Source: Neocallimastix lanati (nom. inval.) (Eukaryota; Neocallimastigomycota; Neocallimastigomycetes; Neocallimastigales; Neocallimastigaceae). Taken from it: a stretch of 64,000 bases of DNA. The stretch covers positions 693,501 to 757,500 of the forward strand of contig JACVTC010000090.1 of NCBI GenBank assembly GCA_016946835.1. Direction: 5' to 3'. Position numbers and translations under genes: made by a program. The notes under the pieces are model-generated. The model was not told where the DNA came from and searched no databases. It saw only the letters and a list, made by a program, of their open reading frames with translations. Positions 24,754-37,531 of this stretch are shown here, piece after piece. Numbering within the stretch: position 1 is the first letter of the stretch; each line of letters starts with the position of its first letter.

Positions 24754-24958
24754 TGTTAGAATATGTGAATATGATGTTATAATATGTGAATATGAGATTA
24801 ATGTAATAAAATGTAATGTAATATAAATAATGTATTAGCCATAATGTATTAATATAAAAGCATTTAATTTAGAATAATTGAGTGCTAGTAACTCTTTATC
24901 ATAAAATATATTAATAAAGTTGACATAATTATAAAACCTAAATTCTTGACTTTTAACA
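24754..24958 (+). repeat. 3' LTR of the short element
   Basis: 205 bp, preceded by GTTTAGGGGGAAA and followed by target duplication AAATT. Confidence 0.85.
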
Positions 24959-24994
24959 AAATTAATCTTATTTAACAATTATATTTTTCTTAAA

Positions 24995-25789
24995 ATGGCT
25001 AATAGAAGAAACAGACAAATTATCGGTATGGATGCAAACCAAACTACAACACCTTCCATCAATTTCAACTATTCTGAAAATTTCAATAGAATAGTTGAAT
25101 TAACACCGGAAAATTATAATCGTTGGAAAACCAAAATGCTATACCTTTTATCAATAAATAATATTGTAAACTGCATCACTGAAGCAAAGGTAAAGAAAAT
25201 TCGAAAAAAGGACATTAAAGATGAAATCTCGGAATACGTACAGGATGAGTTCGATGACACAATGCTTTATGACAAGGAAACCAGTAATGTCGAAATAAAT
25301 AACGACATTACTGCAAAATGGATAATTCTGAACAGTCTTGGTGAAAAGACACAAGACATAGTCCAAGGTGGAAGTAAAATAGCCTTTGAGGTTTGGAACG
25401 TCCTTAAAAGATCATTTAAGAAAAACACAAACACAAGGAAAATGGAACTTAGGAATAAATTAGAAAATATCAAATATAACACAGAAACGGTCATTAACAT
25501 TTTCCTTGCGGAACTCCAAAATATAATCAATGAGATTGAAAAAATAGATAATGATATCGAGTCAAACACTAAAGCTGGAATACTTAATAGAGCACTACCA
25601 GAGAATTTAAGGTTCATAAATGTATTCCAGTACAAAGATAACTGGAATAAATGTATGGATTATGTTAAAAATGTAATCCCAGAAATAATTTCATCTAATC
25701 TAAAAGAATCAACTAAAGTTAACCCTCAAAATAATATATATCTATATAGCATATTACTATATAGACATATTGACTTGGTAAAATTTTAA
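24995..25789 (+). pseudogene. gag: copia-type Gag, 3' truncated
   Basis: A 264-residue frame opens MANRRNRQ and carries the copia Gag core: FNRIVELTPENYNRWKTKML, WIILNSLGEKTQDIVQ, AFEVWNVLKRSF and LNRALPENLRFINVFQY. Up to KNVIPEIISSNLKEST it matches the Gags at 41169-41657 (-) and, over the N-terminal part, 42984-43496 (+). The zinc knuckle those copies lead to is missing because a deletion joins Gag to late integrase near 25730-25850. No PBS is visible upstream; the 5' LTR is presumably beyond the short element inserted at 23632. Confidence 0.75.
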
Positions 25790-25849
25790 TAAAACATATT
25801 ATTTTATTTAAATTTAAAACATAAAATATATCAAAATCTTAACAAAAGG

Positions 25850-28310
25850 AATTAATAATAAGATACCTTTTGAAATATTAACAAAACAAAAGGTTAACTA
25901 CAATAATATCAAAGTCTTCGGTTGCAAGGTATTTTATTTCATTACCAAAACATTCAGATCCAAGTTTCAAAACAATGCTTCTCCTGGTATATTTCTCGGA
26001 TATTCCGAAAATCCAACTGCTTACAAAATACTGGACATCACTAATAATAAGATAATTATTTCTCGCAATGTAGAACTTTTTGAATATTCCCTAGACAACT
26101 CCTCATTATCAAACTGTAAAAGTGAAATCACTAATTTTATTCCCAATTATATAATCAGGAGGGACCATGATCACTATTTTCAAGAAAATTCTTATGATTT
26201 TAATAATAATTGTAATCAAAACTTATTACATACATTAAATTATCCATCTTTTTATCACAATCATAACATAGAGCACCTATTAAACAACATCCACTAAGCT
26301 AAATATAAAAGACAGTATAAAAAAAAGAAAATCAAAACAAAAATAACACTAATGACAAGGTAAGTAGTACTAATGACAACTATGAACATAATATTAATAG
26401 TAATAAAAATACCAATGAAGATAATGATAAAAAAACCAATAAAATAATGGAAAATAACGAAAAAGACAAATATAATAATAATAATAATACCACAACAAAC
26501 AACAACAATATACATAATAACAAGAATATCAATATTAAACATAACGATATTACAATTAGTAACCATAACAATATAGAAAATAACAGTCCAACAGATGTGA
26601 ACAATGACAATTTAAACATTAACTCAAATGATAATCAAATTAATATTTACTGTATTACAAATAAAAATTTACATATTAATGATTCAATAAAAATTATTAA
26701 AAGAAAGATAAATGATAACATTATCACTAATAACAAAAATAAGAAACAAAAATTAATAAATAATTTACATGAACCAAATAATTATAATGACATATTCAAT
26801 TTATTTGATAAAAATGAATGGCTAGAATCAGTAAATAATGAACTCAACAACATGAAAGATTTAAACGTATATGAAACAGTTAATACCATTCCACCGGGTG
26901 CAAACTTAATCTCATCAAGATGGATATTTACTTATAAAAGAAATGATAAAAGGGAGATAATAAAACGAAAGGCAAGATTAGTGGCCAAAGGCTATACCCA
27001 ACAATATGGTATAGACTACAGAGAAATGTTTTCACCAACACTTAAACAAGACTCCATTAGAATCTTTACTTCAATATCTGCACATTACAATTTCAATATA
27101 GAACAAATAGATATAAACGTTGCATATTTAAATGCTGGTTTGAACGAAGACTTATTTATGAAACCGCAAAAAGGACATAAAGATAATAATAGAAAATTTT
27201 GGAAATTGAATAAAGCCATTTTTTAATCTAAAACAAAGTGGTGCTAAACGGGACGACGAACTTAATAATTACCTCATTAAAATAGGATATAAAAGATTAA
27301 TCTTTGAATTTTGTCTATACATAAAGTATAATTATTATGACAAACTACAATCTATACTTGCTGTTTATGTTGATGACATATTAATAGCTGGGACAAAAAT
27401 TGTTATAGAAAAAATAAAATGTTTAATTAGAAAAAGATTCAAAATCAAAGAAATGGGTAATGTAGATTATATAATTGGTATAAAATTCATCAAGAATAAA
27501 AATGATTACTTATTAAATCAATCTAGATATATAAAAGACTTATTAGTTAAACATAATATAATAAACTGTAAGCCAGTTAGAAATATAATCCTAGTAGAAA
27601 ATGAGAGTTTGAGAAAGGTAAAAATAGACGAAATAAAATACTGAAGTCTAACGGGGAACCTACTGTATCTTGCCATATGTACTAGACCAGACATAATATA
27701 TGCTGTATCCACAGCCTCAAGAAAATCAAAGGAACCAAATTTAGAAAATTGAGAGAATGCCATTCAAATCCTCAAATATCTTAAAGGAACTATAAATTAT
27801 AGAATAAATGTTTCAAGAAATTCAGAAGTGAAAGTCTTTGTTGATGCGGATTATGCTGGTGATCTTGAAATAAGAAGATCTACAACAGGTTTCTTAATCA
27901 CTATAGGTAATACTCCATCCAGTTGGTGTTCGAAACTACAACACTGGATATCAACATCAACTACTGAGGCCGAATATTATAGTCTTAGCGAATGCAGTAA
28001 GCATTGTATATGGTATATAAATTTATTAAACAAATTAAAAATAGATATAAAAAATAGAGATATCCATATTGATAATAAAGCAGCAATCTATAATGCTAAG
28101 AATCAATCCATAAATCCAAAAACTAAACACATGGATATTCGAGTTCACTATAAATGAGAATTAATTAAGAATAACAAAATTAAATTAAATTATATAAAGT
28201 CACAAAATAAACTCGCAGACGGATTCACAAAATATTTAAATAATTCTTTAATGGACAAATTTTTCAACTCAATATTAGCACCAATTAATAATTTAAGAAG
28301 TTTATAAAAT
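25850..28310 (+). pseudogene. pol: copia Pol remnant: end of integrase, RT, RNase H
   Basis: It opens in the integrase C-terminal region (IPFEILTKQKVNYNN, VFGCKVFYF, SPGIFLGYSENPTAYKI), passes an Asn-rich linker (26450-26700), then RT: WLESVNNELNNMK, SRWIFTYKRND, RKARLVAKGYTQQYGIDY, IDINVAYLNA and catalytic YVDD (near 27367). RNase H follows: VFVDADYAGDLEIRRSTTGF and STSTTEAEYYSLSEC. Frameshifts (near 27225) and stops (near 27641, 27750, 28155) make it dead. Protease and the integrase core are deleted. Confidence 0.85.
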
Positions 28311-28342
28311 GTACAAATATAACTCTTAATGAAAGTTATATT

Positions 28343-28352
28343 TGAAGAGGAA
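28343..28352 (+). other. Polypurine tract and start of 3' LTR
   Basis: TGAAGAGGAA is followed by TGTTAAAAGATAAAAATAG, a TG start as expected for the 3' LTR of the copia element above. The LTR end was not identified. Confidence 0.5.
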
Positions 28353-28643
28353 TGTTAAAAGATAAAAATAGTAGTTTAATTATTATTAATAAACTTGATA
28401 TAATTTATCTAATCATGTTAACTTTAATATATACATAAAAAAACAATAAAAAAGAAATACTTTTAAAAACGATGTTTTTTCTTTAAGATGTAATTCTTAA
28501 TATATATAAAAAATAAGAATAATTGATAACATAATAAATCATATAAAAAAAATGTCCTTTTATAATAATATTTTATATTATATTATTTTTGTGTTTTAAA
28601 AATAATTATAATTAATAAATGGAAAGAAATAATTAATTAATTT

Positions 28644-29622
28644 GGGGGGAATGCATTTCGAAAAATTTCATTACAAAAAGTTTCATTTCGGAAAATTCGT
28701 ATAAAAAAATTTTTTTTTTTGAAAAATTTCATTTCGAAAAGGTGCATTTCTCAAAATATTAATAAATAGATAAATAAATAATAAATTTGTTATAAAAGTA
28801 AATAAAAAATACATAAATAATAAATAATTAAATAGATATTTTTTATTTTATTATTTGTTTATATATTGGATAAAAAGAAAAATATAACTAATAATTTTAG
28901 AATTATTTTTCTTTCATAGATTGTATCAATTATAATAATAATAAAATTTAATAATAAATATTAATTATTTATTAATTGAAAATTAAAACTTTTAAAATAA
29001 TTAATTTAATACAATAAATTGCTATCACAAAACATTTAGTTTTTTCCTTTTATTTATTAATTATTTAATAATTTTATTTATATATCATGTTTTTCAAATA
29101 TATAAATAACATTTTTTTTTTTTTTTTTTTTTACAAGATTATTTATAAATATTTCTTTTATTAAAAATATTTATTAATCTTTTTAAAATATTAAAATATT
29201 TTTTATTAAAATTTAAGATTTCGTAAAATAACTGCGCAAGAATTTAAAAGGTGTAAAAATGATCAATTAATTATTTAAAATTATTTTTTTATTTTAATAT
29301 TTATAAAATTAATATTAATTATATATATGAAAAATTAGAAAAGGTTTAAAACGTGTGATAAAATATTTTGTTTTTAAATTTTTAAATTTTATGTATATTT
29401 ATTATTATATATTTATAAAATATATTATATATATTTATATATTTTTTTTTTTAAATTTATTTTTAAAATTTATTTATTTATTATAGTTTTATTTATATAT
29501 TTTTTATTTATATATTTTTATTTATTTATTTAAATTATATATATATATAATTAATTTATTTACTTCTAAAAATTTTTGCGAAATGAACTTTCCGAAAAGA
29601 AAATTTTCGAAATGCCTCACAC
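28644..29622. mobile_element. MULE-like non-autonomous TIR element
   Basis: Left end GGGGGGAATGCATTTCGAAA and the complement of the right end, GTGTGAGGCATTTCGAAA, are imperfect TIRs that continue with further TTTCG/GGAAA blocks for about 45 bases. An 11-bp direct repeat, TTAATTAATTT, flanks both sides exactly (28633-28643, 29623-29633), the 9-11 bp class typical of Mutator-like elements. The interior (979 bp total) has no transposase. The target is AT-simple, so chance matching of the flanks must be weighed. Confidence 0.5.
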
Positions 29623-29695
29623 TTAATTAATTTTAATATTTCAAAAAAAAATGTGATATATATAAAATGATAATAAACAATTTATTTATTATTTA

Positions 29696-29740
<45 letters not shown>

Positions 29741-29944
29741 TTAAACAATAAAAGAAAAATTACATATTACAATCAATTCATTATAATTTTTTAATTTTCT
29801 AATTATGATTAATGCATTATAAAACTACGGTATATATATATATATTATGAAAAACAATTAAATTATAATTTTTCATTAATATAAATTTAAAAAAAAATTT
29901 TTGTTTTAAAATCAATTAATTAGCTATATATAATATTATATATA
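29623..29944. other. Intergenic with ATT microsatellite
   Basis: An (ATT)n tract at about 29700-29741, otherwise AT-rich; it would hold the 3' flank of the minus-strand condensation-type gene. Confidence 0.6.
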
Positions 29945-32900
29945 TTATAATTCTTTATTAGCACCACCAAGATGCATTAATGATGTTGTTAAAATTTTTC
30001 TTTTATCATATAATTGAATCGACGATGAAAGTAACATTTGACTACCTTTCCATCTTAGATTTTGATAAAGACGGGATATTAAGTTTGCTACAGTAACTTT
30101 TGGCTTTCCTAGTTCAATATTTTCTATTAATGTTTCAAATTTTCCAATCCATTTTGAAATTTGATCTTCATCAAAATGATTTCTACTATATAGAATTCCA
30201 CCTTCTATTGTATCATCATCCCATTCAACCATAATTAATTTAAAAATAAATGTATTACTAGCATTTGATGACCAAAGTTGCTTTATTTTTGGATAATACT
30301 TTAAATTTTCTTGATCTATATTTTCAGAAAGTTCCTCATTTGAAGAAAGGCTTGATGACTGAGAGGATGATGTTGAAAAACTAATATCATTTTTAGTCCA
30401 TCCTTTATTTCTATTAATTCCTGAAAATAAATCTTCCATTTTTAACCCCATTTTCCTCCAGAGTTCACATTCTTCTTTACTTATAAATTCAAATTGGATT
30501 GGTAATTCTTCCGGTAAATCTGGAAAGTCAAATAATTGAGTATATGAATGATCAGCATTAATTTTTCTTGATTTTTTTATTGAAAAAATTAAATCTGCAA
30601 ATAAATTATAAAATGTAATTCCTTTTTGTGAAAGATCAATTTTAATTGGTATTATATTAGATAATGGACCAATAATACAATCACCCGCTTGATAAATTCT
30701 TCTTTGAGATTGATGTATTCCAAGAATGAATTTTTCTATTCCAGAAATATGTCTTAATAATACACTAAAAATAGCTAGACATATTGCTTCTGTAGAAGGC
30801 ATATTATTATAAAATGAATTTACAATATTTTCGGAACTCGAATAAATATCATCTTCACTTAGATAATCATTATCTGGTTCTACTAATGGAACATCTTCAA
30901 TATTTACAAGTTCATTTTTTTCTCTCTCCATCTTTTTTCTTAAGCATCTTTCTACACAATATTCTTTATAATATTTATTTTTCCAGTCATCAAAGAATTG
31001 TTGGAAATATTGATTCTGATCAGATTCTAAATGTAATGGCATGAAACTATAATATAAATTATATTCTCCCCAATCATTTTTATCTACACTTTTTTGACGA
31101 ACACCTTGTAATTGCATGACAGGAATATGTGTAATCTTTAATGGTGGATGAAGAATAGAATTTATTTTAATAATATCATTAGTTATTTTTTCAATTATTT
31201 TTTCATATTTTTTATAATCTCTATTACATCGATCATATTCTCGTTGAGCTTTTGATAAATGTCTCTCAATAGATATTTTTACTTTAGATTGATCTTGTAT
31301 ACATTCTCTTATTCTGTTTCTTACATAGTCAATTAATGCTGTAATCTTTCTTTTTTCACTCGTAGCTAATTGAAATATTTCCAAATCTTTATCAGAAAGT
31401 GATGCAAATTCTTCAATTTTTAATACTGATGCACGAATACATTTTCTTACATGTTCTGAAACTTCATGTTTAATTAAAAATGGTTCAATAGTTAATGTCG
31501 TTTCGCTACCTGTTATTGCTTTTAATATTATTAATTTTACTTCATTAGAAATTTCTAATTTTTCACCGTTTACAGGATCTATTACAGTTGCTACAGATCC
31601 ATTATTTATTTCTAATTGTATTCTATCATTGGTCAATTTTTCTATTAATATTTCATATTCAGCTTTTTTTTTTTCTAATTTATTATATTTTTCTTTTTTT
31701 TCAATTAAATTTTCTTTACATTTTTTTAATTGTTCAATCATATTTTCTTTTTCTTTTGGTAATAAAATATCATTACTAATTTCAGTACATTGCTTTTTCC
31801 AAAATGATTTAATTTTTTCAATTGAAACCTTAGTTTTATCAATATTTTCTTTTTGTTCTTGTGCATAATTTATAAAGCAAAAATTATCTTCTTTTGATTT
31901 AAACTCAAATATTAATTCTTTATTATTTAATCCTTTAATCGAAGAATTATTGTCATATTTCATCTCTTCAAGAGAATATAAAGTTATAATTTCATTGAAA
32001 ATTGCATTTAATGATATTTCATCAGCAATCATTACTGAACCAACGATTGCAATAAATGTTTTAGGCATATTATCATCAGGATCAATATAATGATTATTAT
32101 CATCAGAAAGAGCAATGTCTTCTATTGAATTTGAACTCTCTGTAAATGAATCACCAAAACCAAAACTATTACTTCTAAAGGATGTCCAATCCTTGCCTAA
32201 ACCACAACCAAACATAAACGTTTTAAATTGATTTTCAAATATTGGTACACTATTAATCCAATTTTCAATAAATTGTTGGATTGAACTTTCAGAAAGTGTT
32301 ACAAGTTTTGGATAATCTCGAAGTCTCACCTCTTTAAAATATGAATAATCGGCATTATAATCTTTTATATTATTAAAATTCCCAATTACTTTATTATAAA
32401 ATATTTCTTCATCAATGATTGCTTCTGTGTTAGCATCAATTATCTTATTATTTCTATAAAATCTAGTTTTAAGTACAGCATATTTATCACAAATATTATT
32501 TATAACTCTTTTCATAATGTTTGGATTTAACGATTTATTTATTTGATAACACTGAACTGTATAGTAATATGAATTTCTTTTTCGTTTTGAAGTATCCATT
32601 GAATCAATCCAATTATATAGACCTAATTGATATGAAGTAATTGGATAGCTAATTATTTTATTAAAATTTTCAGACTTTCTGTCACTTAATGTAGATATAA
32701 AAGAATCATTTTGATTTCCTTGTGACGGTAAAACATTTTGGTTTTTAACACTTGAATTGGATACATTTGATTGATTTGACAATTTTTCATATGGTAATTG
32801 ATTATCGATATGAGAATTTGAATTTTTTATACTATTATTACTATTATGAATACTTTTATTTATACTTTTATTATGATATGAATTTTCTTTATTAAAATTT

Positions 32901-34322
32901 TTAAAAGATAAATTTGCGATATCAACTGATTCTGAGGTAATTTTACTTTTACTTAGAGTATTATTTTTTATAATTGAATTAATTTCATTAATAGAATTAT
33001 TACTACCTTTCTTTTTTAATGATTGATCTTTTATTTTTTTTTTTTGTCAATTGAAATATCTGAATTACTTGATATGTTTGAAGATAGTTTTTTCGAAAGT
33101 AACTTTTTATTTTTTTCTATTTTAGAACTTCCAGATCTATTTAATTTATGTATTGATGAGCTTTTTGAATTATTTAATTTATGTAATGATGAACTTTTTG
33201 ATTTGTTCAATTTATGTAATGATGAACTTTTTGATTTGTTCAATTTATGTAATGATGAACTTTTTGATTTGTTTAATTTTGCTAATGATGAATATTTTTT
33301 TTTATGTTCTTTTGATACTTTATATATAGTAATACCCTTTTGTTTTATGCTATTTCATTATTAGTATTTGTATTATTATTAGTGTTATAATTAATATATT
33401 AGTATTAGTAATAGTACTAATATTACTATTAAAATAATTTAATTATATAATTATACTCAACAAAGATAATTTAATATTAATAATATATAAAAATATATAC
33501 TATATTTTAATGTAACTAAATAAATACTAATTACCTTAAAGGTGACTGAATCATAGTAGGATTTGGAGAATTTATTAAAGTCGGAGAGTATATAACACTT
33601 TCTGGAGATAATATTGCTGGATTATTTGGAGATTTATGCAATTTATTGCTAGAGGATGTTAATAAATGATTTGGTGATTGTAATGAAGAGATATTTATTG
33701 GAGGTATTGTCTTATATTGTTGTTTTAATTGTAGAAATTTATTAATATACATAAAGTATGAATTTTTATAATATATATATATAATATATTTAAAATTTTT
33801 AACTCAATATAAAAATTTCATTATCATTACCTTCTTTGATATTTTAAATTGATCTTCTGTTAAACTTTTCCATTGAGGGATTATTTTTTTTTCTCTTGTA
33901 TTTGCCTTGGTATAAACTTTAATATTTTCTTTATTAGTATTATTAGAAGTATCAATTAAATCAACAAGACTTTCATTCTTTAAGGATCTTTTTATAATTC
34001 CTGTACTATCTCTCGATATTTCGATAAAATTATTACTCAACAAAAGATTAGCTTTAGATTGTGATTCTTTTTTTTTTTGTTTCTCGGGGGTTTCCTGGTT
34101 TTTATTCTCTTTTATTTTAATTTCTTTAATATTTAAATTAGCTGTTGTTATACTTTTTGTTTTAGAAAGTGCAGGTAAATGAGTAATAGACCTAAATAAT
34201 TCATTTTCATTATTATTATTATTATTTTGATTTGTTTTTTTTTTTTTAATGTTTTTTATAAATAATGCATCATGACTTATAGCTTTTAATGATTGATGTT
34301 TTCTTAATTCTTTATTTTCCAT
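29945..34322 (-). CDS. NRPS condensation-type domain protein with disordered repeat N-terminus
   Basis: Minus-strand exons 34322-33831, 33710-33535 and 33349-29945 join in phase to about 1357 residues if one base is allowed in the T run at 33034-33045. Residues 1-220 are charged and Ser/Pro-rich (NKLHKSPNNPAILSPES); about 240-290 hold five 11-residue repeats of KSSSLHKLNKS type. From about 455 a condensation-type fold starts (PITSYQLGLYNWID). The HHxxxDG site, near genome position 32030, reads SVMIADE: Asp kept, both His lost. A Lys/Glu coiled-coil insertion spans roughly 730-960. Then come GDCIIGPLSNIIPIKIDL and IEGGILYSRNHFDEDQI, matching late condensation-domain blocks. There is no adenylation or carrier domain. 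A structural or pseudo-enzyme role is inferred; substrate unknown. Confidence 0.65.
33160..33300 (-). repeat. 33-bp coding tandem repeats
   Basis: Four to five 33-bp units encode KSSSLHKLNKS with small changes (NNS, NRS); the two central copies are almost identical in DNA, so the array is recent. Confidence 0.85.
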
Positions 34323-34419
34323 ATTTATTCGATATTTGTTATTTAAATTACAATTAAGATAAATTATAAATGAATATTGTATAACTAAAATGATATTGAT
34401 AAAAATGAAAACATTGAAA

Positions 34420-34465
<46 letters not shown>

Positions 34466-35929
34466 TTAAAATTATATATATTAATATATTTATTTATTTT
34501 TTAAATAAAAAATCGTCTAATATCTTTATTTAATACCATAATAATAGGAAATATATGTATAATTAAATAATATGTCATAAAGAATTTACCATAATATTGA
34601 AAAAAAATTAATAAACTTAAAATCCGTATAACTTTAAATACTTTACTTGATTTATTTTACTATATAATATAATTCAACTATTATTATTAAGTCAAATTAT
34701 AATAATATTAAAAAATAATAATTGATAAACTTTATTATTATTATTATTATAGTCATTGTTAAAAAAATTTATTAAAAATATAAATAGCATTTCAGTCTTT
34801 TTTTTCTAAATAAATTAACAATACTTGTTTTAATCTATTCTCCAACAAATAAATAATAATTTAAATTAATAAATAAATTAAATGTATATAAATATTTTTC
34901 TTTAATTTCTTTCAATAATTTTATCTTTATAACCATGAATAGAAAAAAAAACAATAATTAAAATTATAAAATCCAATTATAAATTTTATTATGGGATTAA
35001 TACAAAATTTTGTTTAATTAAAAAAAAAGTACTTAATATTAAAAGTATCATTAAAAATCTATATGTATATATATTACTAATTCATTTCAAACATTTAAAA
35101 TATATATTTCATTAATTGTTCTTTTACAATATTCATTTTATATCATATTTTTAATATTTTATTTATAATCTTTTTAAAATATAAAAATATTAATTATGCT
35201 ATAAATGAAAAATGAATTAAAAATATAAAAATATAAAAATATCTGAAAAATATATGAAAATCATTAAAATAAAAATTATTAAAAATATAATTTTATAAAA
35301 AATGAAGTTTATTGAAAATTTTAAGAAATTTTAGTATTAATATGTGAATTTAAATCAGTTCTCTCAAAAATATTTATCAAAATAAAAAAATAAGTAACAT
35401 TATTAAAGTAGATAGTGTTGTACTCTCTAAACCATCAAATCAAGAGAAATATTATTAGAAAATTCAATTTCTATAGATTCATTACATGAATAACAAACAT
35501 TATATGTGTATGATGAAATTGAGAGACTAATAATAGAAGTTCCTTTTTTTCCATATTAGCAATCAAAAATTATTTCAATAGAAATACTAATAATTGATAC
35601 AGTGCTTATTGAATAATTTACCATCAGGTCATACGTCATACTTGGTACCTTACACTCCGAACTCTTTAATAAATGAAGTTCTTTGTTATTAAATGGTAAA
35701 ATATCTAGACCTAAAATTCTACCAGGAAAAGAAACATATAAATAAAAAGATCATAGATGAAGTCTAAAAATTACATTCTAATATATTCCAGAATTACTTT
35801 TTTTATTTTTTATATTATCTTTATTGTAATGAATTTTATTTCTATATGTCTTAATTTATTATTTAGTTCACTATTTTCCATTTTCTATAGTTGTTTTACT
35901 TGTTAAGTTGTCAGTAAATTTTTTTATTA
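34323..35929. other. Intergenic, no gene recognised
   Basis: AT-rich with a long A tract (34425-34452 and beyond). 35400-35900 is less AT-rich and may be further decayed integrase/RT of the copia remnant to its right, but no motif could be confirmed. Confidence 0.4.
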
Positions 35930-37491
35930 GCTTAGAATTGTTAAAAAGTTCTTTAAGATATTTTTCATATTTAACACCTTTTTGATGTATTCAGACATTG
36001 GAACGAATTACTTAAATAGGCAAAGTAGTTTTAGGGATTCCTTTATTGTGAGGTTTTCGGATTAATTTTGTATATTACAGTCAAGACATTTTGGAGTTTT
36101 TACATTATGAATATTGATATTTAGTTAGATCCTTATGGTAAAAATGACCAATTCTTCTATGCCAGAGTAATTTTGTTTCAATTTCTTCTTCTATTGAAAT
36201 TATAACCTTATAAACTTCATTCGTATCTTTATTCATGATTAAAATGTTAATATTATTGGTATTGTTTGCTTCAAATGTTCCAATATTAATAGACTTTTTA
36301 TTTTTCTTCAATTTTAATGTAAGATAGACTTTATTTTTCCTAGATTTCAAATCACATTTAATACAACTTTTTGAAAGATTTATTCCACTTAACTGATTTT
36401 TATTGACATCCTTCGAGTATAAATATTATCTAAATTTACATCAAAACTGTTTATGCTACCCTTAAATGAACCAATACTTTCAAATTTGCAGAAAGAATTA
36501 TTTACATGTCTTGAAGTTAAGTTTTCTTTTTTAAAGTTAGAAAATATATTTTTGTTTTTAGTGATGTACTCGGAAACACCTGTGTCAAAAGTCCATATTA
36601 TTCTATCATCTGGTTGATTAGTAATTGATGATATACAAAGCTCTATTTTGTTTTCATAATGTTTATCTGATTTTTCTATAATTTCAATACTCTGAAGGTC
36701 TTTATCATACATGACTTTTTGTTCTTTAAAGAAATTTTTATTGAGAGATTTTCCCTTACTCAATTATTATTTCTTTTAGACTTTCTTGATTTTCTTCTGT
36801 AAAGAAGAAACTTATTTTCACTTTTGTTTGATTGATTTTAATTTTTATTATTTAATGCATTATAAACACAATCATCAGTAGTGTGTCCTTTTGCTTTATT
36901 AATGTTAAAATAACTGGGCATTTGAGTTGAGTACCCTTCGGATTTTGTAATACAATTTCTGTATATGTGTTTTTCAATAAGACCTAAGTCCATAAATAAG
37001 CATTGTTTTTTATCATTGTATCAAATATTTCTTTAATTTGATTTATGACATTCTTACATTATGAGAGATATTTGGCCCTCAACGAATACAATTTTCTCGT
37101 TCAGTAATGAAAATCTGAAGATTTCTTTTTTCTATTGGATTTCAACTTTCTTATAATTTCAAAAGCAGTGTTTAGTCCCATTATAAACTTGAGAGTTTTC
37201 TTTGAAACATTAGTACAGATAATTGTACATGCAAGAGTATCCTTTACTTTGACTTAAAGGTCCTTAATTTCCTTGAGAATCTTCACATCCCTATTTTGAA
37301 TTTGGTTTCTGTACTTAAGTTTTTTCTTAAGTTCACCTTTCAAGTCATTCTTTGCTCACCTTTCAAGTCATTCTGTGCTAAGTTATGGAATTTCTTGACT
37401 TTAAAATAATATTTCCAATAAGAAATTCCCATTCTTCGAAGTTATCCTTGTTGAGGAGTTCTTCCTTTTTCAATTTAATTTCATGTGACAT
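35930..37491 (-). pseudogene. copia remnant: Gag, knuckle, protease, integrase N-terminus
   Basis: Minus strand: Gag start at 37491 (MSHEIKLKKEELLNKDNF, then a stop); in other frames a zinc-knuckle relic GHTTDDC near 36880; protease IIWTFDTGVSEYITKNKNIF (36590s) with an intact DTG; then the integrase zinc-binding region LLWHRRIGHFYHKDL and HNVKTPKCLDC. Each block is in a different frame. The order and the IIWTFDTG motif match the copia at 43497-45949. No RT is found. Confidence 0.7.
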
Positions 37492-37517
37492 ATCCGGAGA
37501 AAAATTTTTATATAAGC

Positions 37518-37531
37518 AGAGACTCTTAATT
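37518..37531 (-). promoter_or_regulatory. Decayed PBS, tRNA-Lys(CUU) type
   Basis: The complement reads AATTAAGAGTCTCTG, sharing ATTAAGAGTCTC with the three intact PBS copies. It lies 27 bp upstream of the Gag start, the right place. The first base differs. Confidence 0.5.

Larger units (their letters stand above)
23632..24958 (+). mobile_element. Short non-coding LTR element (TRIM/LARD-like), 1.33 kb
   Basis: Two 205-bp LTRs (23632-23836, 24754-24958; TGTTAGAATATGTG...TTTTAACA) differ by about three substitutions. A PBS follows the first at once and a polypurine tract (TAGGGGGAAA) precedes the second. The 5-bp target duplication AAATT flanks both ends (23627-23631 and 24959-24963). The 917-bp interior codes for no Gag or Pol, so movement would depend on a related copia element in trans. 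It sits 36 bp before a copia gag start and probably split that element from its own 5' LTR. Confidence 0.85.

Noticed and set aside
26294-26619. Minus-strand Val/Ile/Leu-rich frames
   Set aside because: They are the complement of the Asn-rich copia linker (AAT/AAC runs read as ATT/GTT).
33823-34322. The 172-residue Lys/Asn-rich frame as a separate gene
   Set aside because: A GTAATG donor at its end and phase-compatible acceptors at 33710 and 33349 join it to the condensation-type gene; its C-terminal tail is intron read-through.
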